Shown: positions 53,850 to 62,721, numbered from the stretch's first letter. The stretch: DNA of 64,000 bases from Variovorax sp. IB41 (GCF_016405905.1 NZ_JAEFCB010000002.1:62001-126000); one strand, 5' to 3'. The notes: generated from the letters alone by a model not told the origin. Program-made: numbers and translations.

Positions 53850-54728
53850 ATGCCCGAACCCACTTCGAACGCACCCGCCATGGACGGCGTGGTGCTCAGG
53901 CCGATGACGCCCGCGGACCTGCCGCGCGCGCATGCGCTGTCCGCCGAACTGCGCTGGCCGCATCGCCCCGCGGACTGGGCGCAGACATTCGCGCATGCCG
54001 AGGGCATCGCCGCCGAGCGCGACGGCGAGATCGTCGCGACCGGCCAGCGCTGGCTCTGGGGCGAGGGCCACGCCACCATCGGGCTGGTGATCGTTTCGCC
54101 CGCGTGCCAGGGCCGCCGCATCGGGCACCGGCTGATGAGTGCGCTGCTCGAAGGCCTGGAAGAGCGCACCGTGCTGCTGCACGCGACCGCCGAGGGGCGC
54201 GGCCTTTATGAGCGGCTGGGTTTCGTGCGCACCGGCGAGATGCGCCAGCACCAGGGCATCGCGTTGCCGCCGCCGCTGGTCGCGCTGAAGCCGGGCTGGC
54301 GCCTGCGCCCGGCGGGCCTGAACGAATTGCCCGCGCTGCAGGCGCTCGATGCGGCGGCGCGCGGCATGCGGCGCGATGCGCTGATCGCCGATCTGCTGCA
54401 GAGCGCCGATGCCTGCGTGGTGCTCGATCGCGACAACGAACCGGTCGGCTTCGCGATGCTGCGGCGCTTCGGTCGCGGGCATTCGATCGGCCCGGTGGTC
54501 GCCCCCGATGCCGAAGGCGCGAAGGCGCTGATCGCGCACCTCGCGGGACTGAATGCCGGCCAGTTCACGCGCATCGACATCGACTTCGCAAGCGGCCTGG
54601 CCGAGTGGCTCGAGAGCATCGGCCTCTTGCGCGTGGACGCGCCCACGACAATGGTGCGCGGCACGCCGCTGGCCGTGCCGCCGGCGGGACCGACGCTGTT
54701 CGCGATCGTCACGCAGGCCGTGGGCTGA
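53850..54728 (+). CDS. Tandem-GNAT acetyltransferase, copy 2
   Basis: A 292-residue double-GNAT protein. The N-terminal half has the acetyl-CoA loop 'SPACQGRRIGHRLMSALLE' (about 91-109). The second half after about residue 150 is a degenerate GNAT ending 'PAGPTLFAIVTQAVG'. It resembles the protein at 39063-39962 in length, in the 'RTVLLHATAEGRGLYERLGFV' block and at the C terminus ('LFALSNQSFG' versus 'LFAIVTQAVG'). The acceptor is unknown. First gene of the plus-strand operon leading to the reductase, aminotransferase and Lrp genes. The frame is open upstream; 53850 is the first ATG near the family start. Confidence 0.8.
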   Translation: MPEPTSNAPAMDGVVLRPMTPADLPRAHALSAELRWPHRPADWAQTFAHAEGIAAERDGEIVATGQRWLWGEGHATIGLVIVSPACQGRRIGHRLMSALLEGLEERTVLLHATAEGRGLYERLGFVRTGEMRQHQGIALPPPLVALKPGWRLRPAGLNELPALQALDAAARGMRRDALIADLLQSADACVVLDRDNEPVGFAMLRRFGRGHSIGPVVAPDAEGAKALIAHLAGLNAGQFTRIDIDFASGLAEWLESIGLLRVDAPTTMVRGTPLAVPPAGPTLFAIVTQAVG

Positions 54729-54739
54729 AGGGGCGATCC

Positions 54740-55693
54740 ATGGGCACCACCACCACCATCACCACCACCACATTCCTCTACAAGTCGGACCCCGTGCGCG
54801 GGCGCCAGTGGGCCGAGGTGTTCGCCCGCCGCCGGCCCGACATCGACTTTCGCATCTGGCCCGACATCGGCGATCCGGCGCAGGTGCGTTTTCTTGCCGC
54901 CTGGGAGCCGCCGGCAGACATGGCGGCGCGCTTCCCGAACCTGCAGGTGCTGTTTTCCTCGGGCGCGGGCGTCGACCAGTTCGACTTCGCGGCACTGCCG
55001 CCCGCGCTGCCGGTGGTGCGCATGGTCGAGCCCGGCATCGTGCGCGGCATGGTGGAGTACGTGACGCATGCGGTGCTCGGCCTGCACCGCAACATGCCGC
55101 AGTACGAGCGCCAGCAGGCGGAGGGCCTGTGGAAGCCGCTGCCGGTGCTGCCCGCCGGCGAGCGGCGCATCGGCGTGCTGGGGCTGGGCTCGCTCGGGCA
55201 GGCCGCGCTGGCGCAGCTCGTCGCGCTGGGCTTCGACTGCGCCGGTTGGAGCCGCTCGCGGCACGCGGTCGAGGGCGTGCGGTGCCATGCCGGCGCCGAT
55301 GAACTGCCGGGCTTCCTCGCGCGCACCGACATCCTCGTGTGCCTGTTGCCGCTGACCGATTCGACGCGCGGCTTCCTCGATGCGCGGCTCTTCTCGCTGC
55401 TGCCCGCGGGCGCGGGGCTGGTGCACGTGGGGCGCGGGCCGCAACTGGTGGACGCGCACCTGCTCGCGGCGCTGGCCAGCGGGCAGATCGGCGATGCGGT
55501 GCTCGATGTGACCGACCCCGAGCCGTTGCCGCCGGCGCACGCCTTCTGGGGCCATCCGCGCATCCGGCTCACGCCGCACATCGCGAGCATGACGCAGCCG
55601 CTGAGCGCCGCGCAGGCGCTGCTGGACAACCTCGCGCGCTTCGAATCCGGCGAGCCGATGGTCGGCCTGGTCGATCGTGCGCGCGGGTATTGA
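54740..55693 (+). CDS. Glyoxylate/hydroxypyruvate reductase A-like (D-2-hydroxyacid dehydrogenase)
   Basis: A 317-residue D-isomer-specific 2-hydroxyacid dehydrogenase of the GhrA type. Conserved parts include 'LFSSGAGVDQFDF', the NAD(P) motif 'GVLGLGSLGQAAL', the catalytic Arg in 'VHVGRGPQLVDAHLL', Glu in 'VTDPEPLPPAHAFW' and His in 'LTPHIASMTQP'. It would reduce glyoxylate, hydroxypyruvate or a similar 2-oxo acid. The family normally starts at 'FLYKSDP'. Here it is preceded by a Thr-rich stretch (TTTTITTTT) coded by a run of acc and atc triplets, so the extreme N terminus is likely a repeat-driven extension. Starts 11 bases after the GNAT stop. Confidence 0.9.
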   Translation: MGTTTTITTTTFLYKSDPVRGRQWAEVFARRRPDIDFRIWPDIGDPAQVRFLAAWEPPADMAARFPNLQVLFSSGAGVDQFDFAALPPALPVVRMVEPGIVRGMVEYVTHAVLGLHRNMPQYERQQAEGLWKPLPVLPAGERRIGVLGLGSLGQAALAQLVALGFDCAGWSRSRHAVEGVRCHAGADELPGFLARTDILVCLLPLTDSTRGFLDARLFSLLPAGAGLVHVGRGPQLVDAHLLAALASGQIGDAVLDVTDPEPLPPAHAFWGHPRIRLTPHIASMTQPLSAAQALLDNLARFESGEPMVGLVDRARGY

Positions 55694-55866
55694 GGGGCGC
55701 GATCGGTCGGCTTGAAAAGACGACCGCACGATCTGCTGAGCGCGCCGCACACAACCGCAGCCTGCTGCGCGCAGCACCCCCAAAGCAGCACCACCTCGCG
55801 CGATGCGCCGCCTAAGCTGAGGGCACCGAAAGCCTTCTTCGCTCTCGCTTCCACACACACACCGTC

Positions 55867-57270
55867 ATGACGCATCCCACCGCATTGCCCCACCATGCCG
55901 CGCTCGACGCGATCGACCGCGCGCACCTCATCCACCCCGTCTCGCCCTGGCGCGTGCACGAGCAGCGCGGCCCGACCGTGCTGGCCTCGGGCCGCGGCGC
56001 CTGGTTGACCGACGGCAGCGGCCACGAATTGCTCGATGCCTTCGCGGGCCTGTGGTGCGTGAACGTGGGCTACGGGCAGGAGAGCGTGGTGCAGGCCGCC
56101 GCCGAGCAGATGCGCCGGTTGCCGTACGCGACCGGCTACTTCCACTTCAGCAGCGAGCCGGCCATTCGCCTGGCGGAGAAGCTGGTGCAGATCACCCCCG
56201 CGTCGCTGACCCGCGTGTACCTGACGCTGGGCGGCTCCGATTCGGTCGATGCGGCGGTGCGCTTCATCGTGCAGTACTACAACGCGACCGGCCGGCCCGC
56301 CAAGAAGCAGTTCATTGCGCTGGAGCGCGGCTACCACGGCTCCTCGTCCACCGGCGCGGGCCTCACGGCGCTGCCGGCCTTTCACCGAGGCTTCGACCTG
56401 CCGCTGCCCACGCAGCACTACATCGCCTCGCCCTACGCCTACCGCCGCGCCGACGGCGGCGACCCGCAGGCGCTGATCGCGGCGTCGGTCGCGGCGCTGC
56501 GCGCCAAGGTGGCCGAGCTGGGCGCCGACAACGTGGCCGCCTTCTTCTGCGAACCCATCCAGGGCTCGGGCGGCGTCATCGTGCCGCCCGTGGGCTGGCT
56601 CAAGGCCATGCGCGAGGCCGCGCGCGAGCTGGACATCCTCTTCGTCGTGGACGAGGTCATCACCGGCTTCGGGCGCACCGGCCCCATGTTCGCGTGCGAG
56701 GCCGAAGGGGTGGAACCCGACCTCATGACCATGGCAAAGGGGCTGACCGCCGGCTATGTGCCGATGGGCGCCACGCTGATGTCCGAGAAGGTGTACGCCG
56801 GCATCGCCGACGGCGCACCCGCCGGCGCGTCGATCGGCCACGGCGCCACCTATTCGGCGCACCCCGTGGGCGCCGCGGTCGCGCTGGAAGTGCTGCGGCT
56901 CTACGAAGAAGGCGGCGTGCTGGCCAACGGACAGCGCGGCGCCGCGCATTTCGCGGCCGGGCTCGATGCGCTGCGCGGCCATCCGCTGGTGGGCGATGCG
57001 CGCCACCGCGGCCTGCTGGGCGCGCTGGAGCTGGTGAGCGACAAGGCGAGCAAGCGCGGTTTCGATCCGGCGCTCGGACTGTCCGAGCGCATCTTCGCCG
57101 CCGGCTATCGCAACGGGCTGGTGTTCCGCTCCTTCGGCGACCACATCCTGGGCTTTGCGCCCGCGCTCACCTTCACCGAGGACGAATTCGCGCAGCTGTT
57201 CACGCGGCTCGCGAAGACGCTGGACGACGTGCTCGACGCGCCCGACGTGCGCGCCGCACTGGCTGCCTGA
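55867..57270 (+). CDS. Class III aminotransferase, SpuC-like (amine:pyruvate type)
   Basis: A 467-residue PLP enzyme. 'DAFAGLWCVNVGYGQ' (about 57-71) and 'EPIQGSGGVIVPPVGW' resemble polyamine-pyruvate aminotransferases of the SpuC group. The 'DEVITGFGRTG' motif binds the cofactor ring, and the Schiff-base Lys is Lys291 in 'MTMAKGLTAGYVPMG'. It would move an amino group from an amine or omega-amino acid to pyruvate. Together with the amine oxidases and GabD-like enzyme this fits amine breakdown. Followed by an Lrp gene after 78 bases. Confidence 0.88.
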   Translation: MTHPTALPHHAALDAIDRAHLIHPVSPWRVHEQRGPTVLASGRGAWLTDGSGHELLDAFAGLWCVNVGYGQESVVQAAAEQMRRLPYATGYFHFSSEPAIRLAEKLVQITPASLTRVYLTLGGSDSVDAAVRFIVQYYNATGRPAKKQFIALERGYHGSSSTGAGLTALPAFHRGFDLPLPTQHYIASPYAYRRADGGDPQALIAASVAALRAKVAELGADNVAAFFCEPIQGSGGVIVPPVGWLKAMREAARELDILFVVDEVITGFGRTGPMFACEAEGVEPDLMTMAKGLTAGYVPMGATLMSEKVYAGIADGAPAGASIGHGATYSAHPVGAAVALEVLRLYEEGGVLANGQRGAAHFAAGLDALRGHPLVGDARHRGLLGALELVSDKASKRGFDPALGLSERIFAAGYRNGLVFRSFGDHILGFAPALTFTEDEFAQLFTRLAKTLDDVLDAPDVRAALAA

Positions 57271-57348
57271 ACGGGCCGGCGCGCAAAAGCCCCCGGCATC
57301 ACCGGGCGACGACGCAGAATCGGACCTTTCCCGTTATCAGGCACCGCC

Positions 57349-57843
57349 ATGTCAGAAGCTTTCAAGATCGACCGCCTGGACCTGCGCATCCTGGCCCAGT
57401 TGCAGAAGAACGGGCGCATGACCAACGTGGACCTGGCGGACGCAGTCGGACTGTCGCCCAGCCCGTGCCTGATCCGCGTCAAGCGGCTGGAGCAGGCCGG
57501 CTACATCGCCGGCTACGGCGCGCACCTGCGCCTGGAGAAGCTCGGCGACACGCTGACGGTGTTCACCGAGGTCACGCTGCAGGACCACCACCGCGAGGAC
57601 TTCGTGCGCTTCGAGGCCGCGATCCGCGAGGTGGACGAGGTGCTGGAGTGCCACCTGGTGAGCGGCGGCTACGACTACCTGCTGCGCTTTCTCACGCGGG
57701 GCGTGAACCATTACCAGGAAGTGATCGAGGGCCTGCTGGAGCGCAACATCGGCATCTCGAAGTACTTCAGCTACATCGTCATCAAGTCGCCGTTCATCAA
57801 GACGCACTGCCCGATCGAACGGCTCTTTCCTCACGAGCATTGA
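57349..57843 (+). CDS. Lrp/AsnC family transcriptional regulator
   Basis: A 164-residue regulator with an N-terminal winged helix-turn-helix ('DRLDLRILAQLQKNGRMTNVDLADAVGLSPSPCLIRVKRLE', about 9-49) and a C-terminal RAM ligand-binding domain ('GGYDYLLRFLTRGVNHYQEVI'). The 'SPFIKTHCPIERLFP' end is typical of the branch that controls amino-acid breakdown. It is likely to regulate the aminotransferase operon in response to an amino acid or amine. Start at 57349 gives the usual short lead before the helix-turn-helix. Confidence 0.92.
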   Translation: MSEAFKIDRLDLRILAQLQKNGRMTNVDLADAVGLSPSPCLIRVKRLEQAGYIAGYGAHLRLEKLGDTLTVFTEVTLQDHHREDFVRFEAAIREVDEVLECHLVSGGYDYLLRFLTRGVNHYQEVIEGLLERNIGISKYFSYIVIKSPFIKTHCPIERLFPHEH

Positions 57844-57876
57844 CCGGGCTTTGGACGCGGCGAACGCCGCGCATCC

Positions 57877-59430
57877 TCAGACGGCGGAAATGGAAGCAGA
57901 GGCCGCGGTTCCGCCGCCGCCCCGCAACACCGGCGGTGTCCTGACGATCGAAGTCAGCGCGGGTTCGGCCGCGCGCAGCGACGCCAGGTCGGGCCGCGGG
58001 CGGCGCAGCTGCGCGTGGGCCGCGAAGGCTTTTTCCATCGCCGATGCCGCGCCCAGCACCTGGTGGTCGGCCCGAAAGCCGCCCACGACCTGCAGGCCGA
58101 ACGGCATGCCGGCGTGGTCCAGCCCGCAGGGCAGCGAGATGGCCGGATGCGTGGTGAGCGTGACCACGTAGGTGAGCGCCAGCCAGCGGTAGTAGTTGGC
58201 CTGCGGCTCGCCGTTGATGTGGGCGGCATACAGCTGCGTCCATGGAAAGGGCGACACCGGCGTGGTGGGCGAGAGCACCAGGTCGTAGTCGGCGAAGGTC
58301 GCCTGGAAGCGCTGGATGAGCCGCGTCTGCTCGGCCTGCGCCCAGGCGCTGTCCAGCAGGCTCATGCGCGCGCCCATTTCGTAGTTCGCGCGCGGGTTGG
58401 GCCCCAGGCTCTCGGGGTCGCGCTCGTAGGCCGCCTGCATGCCCGCCACGAAGGCTTCCGCGCGCAGCACGTCGAAGCAGCGGTGCGCCTCGCCCATCTC
58501 GAAGTCGACGCGGTCGCAGCGGCGAAACAGGTGCCGCATCGCCTCGATCTTCTGGCGGAAGACGGCGCGGATGCGCTCGTCCACGGCGCAGGTGCCGAAG
58601 TCTTCGGTCCACGCCACGCGCAGGCCGGCCAGGTCGACCTGCTGGGGCGCGAGAAAGGACATCGGATCGAGCGGATAGCTCAGCGGGTCGCCCGCGTGCG
58701 GGCCGGCCGAGGCGGCCAGCTGCAGGCAGGCGTCTTCCACGGTGCGGCCCATGGGGCCGACGACTGAAATGGGCGTCCAGCCCAGGGGCTTGCGCACGCT
58801 GGGCACGATGCCCGGCGAGGGCCGGAAGCCCACCACGCCGCACTTGGCCGCCGGAATGCGCAGCGACCCGCCGGTGTCCGAGCCCGTGCACACCGGCAGC
58901 ATGTCGCAGGCCAGCGCGGCCGCCGAACCGCCGGAGGAACCGCCGGCATTGAGGTTCGGATCGAAGGGGTTGCCCGTGGCGCCCCACACGTCGTTGCGCG
59001 AGTTGGCGCCCGCGCCCATCTCGGGCACGTTGGTCTTGCCCGCCACGATGGCGCCCGCGCGGCGCAGGCGCGCCACCAGCTCGATGTCCTGCGTGGGCAC
59101 GTGGTCGCGGTAGATCGCCGAGCCCCAGGTCGTGAGCAGGCCTTCGGTGGGCTCCAGGTCCTTCACGCCCAGCGGCAGGCCGTGCAGCAGGCCGAGCGTG
59201 TCGCCGCGCATCACCGCGCTTTCGGCCGCCGCGGCCTCGGCGCGCGCGCGCTCGAAGCACGTCGCGGTCACCGCGTTGACGAAGGGGTTCACGCGCTCGA
59301 TCCGCGCAATGCACGCCTGCAGCAGCTCGACGGGCGAGATGGCCTTGCTGCCGATCAGGCGGCGCAATTCGACGGCGGATTTCTCCACGAGCTCGCAGCC
59401 CGCGGTGTGAGAGGTGGTGTTCGGCTTCAT
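57877..59430 (-). CDS. Amidase (amidase-signature family), second
   Basis: A 517-residue amidase with catalytic Lys90 in 'GLPLGVKD', the cis-serine in 'GGSSGGSA' (165-166) and nucleophile Ser189 in 'TGSDTGGSLR'. Distinct from the amidase at 3054-4463. A low-complexity Gly/Ala/Ser C-terminal stretch ('GGGGTAASAS') follows the catalytic fold. Its ATG at 59430 shares a base with the stop of the Bug protein gene upstream (TGATG). It is therefore cotranslated with a periplasmic binding protein, which may bring in its substrate. Substrate unknown. Confidence 0.9.
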   Translation of the reverse strand: MKPNTTSHTAGCELVEKSAVELRRLIGSKAISPVELLQACIARIERVNPFVNAVTATCFERARAEAAAAESAVMRGDTLGLLHGLPLGVKDLEPTEGLLTTWGSAIYRDHVPTQDIELVARLRRAGAIVAGKTNVPEMGAGANSRNDVWGATGNPFDPNLNAGGSSGGSAAALACDMLPVCTGSDTGGSLRIPAAKCGVVGFRPSPGIVPSVRKPLGWTPISVVGPMGRTVEDACLQLAASAGPHAGDPLSYPLDPMSFLAPQQVDLAGLRVAWTEDFGTCAVDERIRAVFRQKIEAMRHLFRRCDRVDFEMGEAHRCFDVLRAEAFVAGMQAAYERDPESLGPNPRANYEMGARMSLLDSAWAQAEQTRLIQRFQATFADYDLVLSPTTPVSPFPWTQLYAAHINGEPQANYYRWLALTYVVTLTTHPAISLPCGLDHAGMPFGLQVVGGFRADHQVLGAASAMEKAFAAHAQLRRPRPDLASLRAAEPALTSIVRTPPVLRGGGGTAASASISAV

Positions 59431-60431
59431 CAGTCGGCGGTGATGTTCGCGCGCGCCGCAACGGCGCGCATCAGGGGCAGTTCCCGGTTGATGAGTTCGC
59501 TCGACGCGGCGGCGTTGCTGAAGGCCGGCTCGAGCCCCTGGCCCAGCAGCTTGGCGCGCGTGTCGGGGTCGGCGATGGTCGCGACCAGCGCTTTCTCCAG
59601 CCTGGCCTTCACATCGGCGGGCAGGCCCTTGGGCGCTGCCAGCAGCAGCCACGAATCCATGTCCACGCCGGCGTAGCCGCTCTCTGCGAACGTGGGCACG
59701 TCGGGCAGCAGCGCCGAGCGCCTGGCCGTGGTCAGCGCAATGGCCTTGATCTTTCCGCTCTTGAGCTGGGGCATCGCGGCGCTCACCGTGTCGATGCTGA
59801 ACTGGATCTGGCCGCCCATGAGGTCGGTCATCGCGGGGGCGCTGCCCTTGTAGGGCACGTGCGTCATCTTCAGGCCGGTCGCATGCAGCACGCTTTCGCC
59901 GGCGAACTGCGCGGTGGTGCCAGTGCCGAAGGAGCCGTACGAATACTTGCCCGGCGCGGCCTTCACGTAGTCCACGAACTGCTGGACCGTCTGCACCGGC
60001 ACCTCGCTGTTGGCCAGGAGGATCAGCGCGACGCGCCCCGCGATGCCGATCGGCTCGAAGCTCTTGACCGGGTCATAGGGCAGGTTGGGGCGGATCGCCG
60101 GGTTGACGGTGAAGGTGGAGCCCGAACTGAGCAGCAGCGTGTAGCCGTCGGGCGCGGCCTTGGACACATAGCTTGCGCCGACCACCGTGCCGGCGCCCGC
60201 GCGGTTCTCGATCACCACGGGCTGGCCGAGCTCCTTGCCCAGGCGCTGCGCGATCACCCGCCCGTTGACGTCGGTCGCGCCGCCCGGCGGGAACGGAATG
60301 ACCAGCGTGACCGGATGCGAGGGAAAGTCGGCTGCGGCGGCCGGCGCGACGGCGCAGAGCCCGAGCCCCAAGCCGAGGCCGCACAGCAGCGCCGTGCGCG
60401 TCATGCGCTCGATGCGCGAGAAATGATTCAT
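59430..60431 (-). CDS. Bug family tripartite tricarboxylate transporter substrate-binding protein
   Basis: A 333-residue periplasmic binding protein of the large Bug (TctC) family common in Burkholderiales. Signal peptide to about residue 34 ('LGLGLCAVAPAAAA'), then the family pattern 'FPSHPVTLVIPFPPGGATDVNGR' and 'GQPVVIENRAGAGTVVGA', and 'DVPTFAESGYAGVD' later. No TctA/TctB permease lies nearby, so either a distant permease is used or it acts as a sensor. It is divergent from a LysR gene and overlaps the amidase start by one base. Confidence 0.94.
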   Translation of the reverse strand: MNHFSRIERMTRTALLCGLGLGLGLCAVAPAAAADFPSHPVTLVIPFPPGGATDVNGRVIAQRLGKELGQPVVIENRAGAGTVVGASYVSKAAPDGYTLLLSSGSTFTVNPAIRPNLPYDPVKSFEPIGIAGRVALILLANSEVPVQTVQQFVDYVKAAPGKYSYGSFGTGTTAQFAGESVLHATGLKMTHVPYKGSAPAMTDLMGGQIQFSIDTVSAAMPQLKSGKIKAIALTTARRSALLPDVPTFAESGYAGVDMDSWLLLAAPKGLPADVKARLEKALVATIADPDTRAKLLGQGLEPAFSNAAASSELINRELPLMRAVAARANITAD

Positions 60432-60542
60432 CGTGAACTCCTGGGATTTCGACGGGGAATTTCGGCGGGGACTTCAGGGGCCGGCGGATTCATCCTAGGA
60501 GCGCCAGGCCGGTGCCACAAGCGCAATGTTTAGAATTTTTCG

Positions 60543-60557
60543 TTGCCGAATCGGCAA
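60543..60557. promoter_or_regulatory. Palindromic LysR operator candidate
   Basis: A perfect 7-1-7 inverted repeat ttgccga-a-tcggcaa containing a T-N11-A spacing, in the 166-base gap between the divergent Bug and LysR genes. It lies 40 bases upstream of the LysR ATG. It is the best operator candidate in the window for controlling the Bug-amidase operon and the regulator itself. Confidence 0.65.
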
Positions 60558-60597
60558 TCGATGCAGGCCGCATCGCCTCGCGTCACAGGAGAGATTC

Positions 60598-61509
60598 ATG
60601 CCGCTTCGTGCCTTGCAGGAAACCGCCGTTCGCTACTTTCTCGAGGTCGTGAAAACCGGCTCGGTGAAAGAGGCCGCGCTCAAGCTCAACGTGGCGCCCT
60701 CGGCGGTGAGCCGGCAGGTGGCGCGGCTGGAGCGCGAGCTGGACACGCTGCTCTTCGAGCGCCATGCGCGCGGCATGCAGCCCAATGCCGCGGGCGAGCT
60801 GCTGGCGGCGCATGCCAAGCGGGCGCAGCAGGACATCGAGCGGGTCGCGAACGACATCGCCAGCCTGCGCGGGCTGCGCAGCGGGCATGTGCGCGTGGCG
60901 AGCACCGAGGGCTTCGCCTTCGATTTCGTGCCCACGCTGATCGCGCACTTTCGCCGCAAGCACGAGGGCATTCGCTTTCACCTGGAGGTCTGCTCGCTCG
61001 CCGATATTTCCAGGCGGGTTCGCGATGGCGAAGCGGACGTGGGCATCACCCTGAGCGCCGTGCCCGAGCCCGGCATCGAGATCGAGCTGCGGCACCCGAG
61101 CCCCATCCTGGCCGTGATGGCCAGGGCCCATCCGCTGGCCTCGCAGCGGCAGCTGTCGCTGCGCCAGGTGGTGGGCTACCCGCTCGGGCTTCCGCAGGAG
61201 GACAGCTCGATACGCCGCCTGCTGGACGCCAGCTGCACCCGGCAGGGCCTGCACTATGTGCAGGCCATGTCCAGCAATCACGCGAATGCGCTGCTGAGCT
61301 TTGCGGCGGCCGGCGGCGGCATCGCCTTCTACGGTGCGCTGTCGATACGCACGTTGCTGCAGAGCAAGGCGCTGGTGGCCATCCCGTTGAAGGACCGCGA
61401 AATGAACGCGCGGCACCTGGAGATCGAGACCATGGCCGGCCGGTCGCTCCCCGATGCGTCCAAGGCCTTCGTGCGGTATCTGGTGGACGCGATCAAGGCC
61501 AGCGGCTGA
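60598..61509 (+). CDS. LysR-family transcriptional regulator
   Basis: A 303-residue LysR-type regulator. Helix-turn-helix 'LQETAVRYFLEVVKTGSVKEAALKLNVAPSAVSRQVARLE' is in residues 5-44, followed by the effector domain with 'VRVASTEGFAFDFVPTLI'. The ATG at 60598 follows a good ggagag ribosome-binding site. Its divergent partners are the Bug binding protein and amidase genes, with an excellent palindrome in between, so it probably controls them. The inducer is unknown. Confidence 0.92.
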   Translation: MPLRALQETAVRYFLEVVKTGSVKEAALKLNVAPSAVSRQVARLERELDTLLFERHARGMQPNAAGELLAAHAKRAQQDIERVANDIASLRGLRSGHVRVASTEGFAFDFVPTLIAHFRRKHEGIRFHLEVCSLADISRRVRDGEADVGITLSAVPEPGIEIELRHPSPILAVMARAHPLASQRQLSLRQVVGYPLGLPQEDSSIRRLLDASCTRQGLHYVQAMSSNHANALLSFAAAGGGIAFYGALSIRTLLQSKALVAIPLKDREMNARHLEIETMAGRSLPDASKAFVRYLVDAIKASG

Positions 61510-61698
61510 CGATCGCGCGGCCTCGCACGGCTCGCGCGGCCTCGCGTTGCAAGCGCCGGCGCGCGGAATGCAGGGCCTCGGACGCCGTACCGGCCCCCGT
61601 CGAGGCGGCCTTTGATGTCCGAAGAGCATCGGCTTGCCAGGCCGGCAGTCTGGCTCCGCATTGCTTCGCCGCGCCTGCGCGAGTGCTCGCGCGCCGCT

Positions 61699-62721
61699 TC
61701 AAAGGCCTCGAGATACCCGCGTTTCGGACGGCCGCTCCCCGAAGCGCGCACGGTATTGCGCCGCGAAGTGCCCCATGTGAAGAAATCCGTATTTCTGGGC
61801 CGCCTCGCGCACGCCGCTCCCTGCGGCGCCGGCCGAGGCCTGCAATTCGGCGCGGACCCTCTCCAGCCGCATCTCGCGCAGGAACTCCATGGGCCCTTGC
61901 CCCGCATGCGCGCGAAACGCCATCTGCAACGCCCGCGCACTGCACCCGACTTCCCGGCACACATCGGCCAGCGACAGCGGCTCCTGCGCATGCGCCGCCA
62001 TGTATTCCTGCGCCCTGCGCACCACCCGCGGCAACAGCCGCCGCTGCGCATCCCCCGCAAGTGCCCGCGAGTAGTTGTGCCCCGCCGACATCAACAGGCT
62101 GGACATCAGATAAGCCTCCGCATGCTCCCCCAGCGCGCTGCCAGTCTGCAGCGCATTCCCCGCATCGAGCGTCAGCCGCAGGTAGTCGATGAAGTGCACC
62201 AGCGGCGCCAGCGCGGGGTTGTCCAGCGGCACGCCGAGATCGAACACCAGCGCCTGCCCGACAGGCGCCTGCAGCAATGATTCGAGCCGCGTGAGCAGCG
62301 CCGAGCGCGCCAGCTGCACGATCAGGTGCGGGCTGTCGTCGGCCCAGCGCATCGAGAGCGGCTCGGTCGGCGAGGGGAGCGACGCGAGCCGCGGCGTCGC
62401 ATCCACCTGCTGCGCGCCGCAACGGATCTCCGCACCGCCGCGCAGCGGAATCTGGAGCAGGAAAAAGTCCTGCAGATACCCCGGATCGATCTGCACGCCC
62501 GGCCCGTACTGCACGTAATTGAGGCTCACGTCCCGGTGCAGCCGCGCGCTGTGGTGGCAGGCGTCCAGTTCGGTGCGGGGCTTGAGCATCACCAGCCCGT
62601 GCGGGCAGAACACGCGCGCGACGCTTTCGCGCGCCTCGTCCATGTCGTGGCTCTCGAACAGCCGGTAGCGCTGCAGCGGCAGGGCCTGCAGAGGCAGCGT
62701 GGGGGTGGTGACGGTTTCCAT
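61699..62721 (-). CDS. AraC-family transcriptional regulator
   Basis: A 340-residue AraC/XylS regulator. The N-terminal part resembles the AraC_binding_2 cupin-like domain. The C-terminal double helix-turn-helix starts near 'RRAQEYMAAHAQEPLSLADVCREVGCSARALQMAFRAHAGQGPMEFL' and ends 'FLHMGHFAAQYRARFGERPSET'. It is divergent from the SDR and flavin monooxygenase genes, so it likely activates that operon. It converges with the LysR gene across a 189-base gap. The C-terminal tail after the domain is short ('RVSRGL'). Confidence 0.9.
   Translation of the reverse strand: METVTTPTLPLQALPLQRYRLFESHDMDEARESVARVFCPHGLVMLKPRTELDACHHSARLHRDVSLNYVQYGPGVQIDPGYLQDFFLLQIPLRGGAEIRCGAQQVDATPRLASLPSPTEPLSMRWADDSPHLIVQLARSALLTRLESLLQAPVGQALVFDLGVPLDNPALAPLVHFIDYLRLTLDAGNALQTGSALGEHAEAYLMSSLLMSAGHNYSRALAGDAQRRLLPRVVRRAQEYMAAHAQEPLSLADVCREVGCSARALQMAFRAHAGQGPMEFLREMRLERVRAELQASAGAAGSGVREAAQKYGFLHMGHFAAQYRARFGERPSETRVSRGL

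Noticed and set aside
54740-54775. A run of histidine codons in another frame, resembling an engineered His tag
   Set aside because: It is the alternative frame of the natural acc/atc triplet run at the start of the GhrA-like gene; the surrounding DNA is continuous native sequence without vector features.
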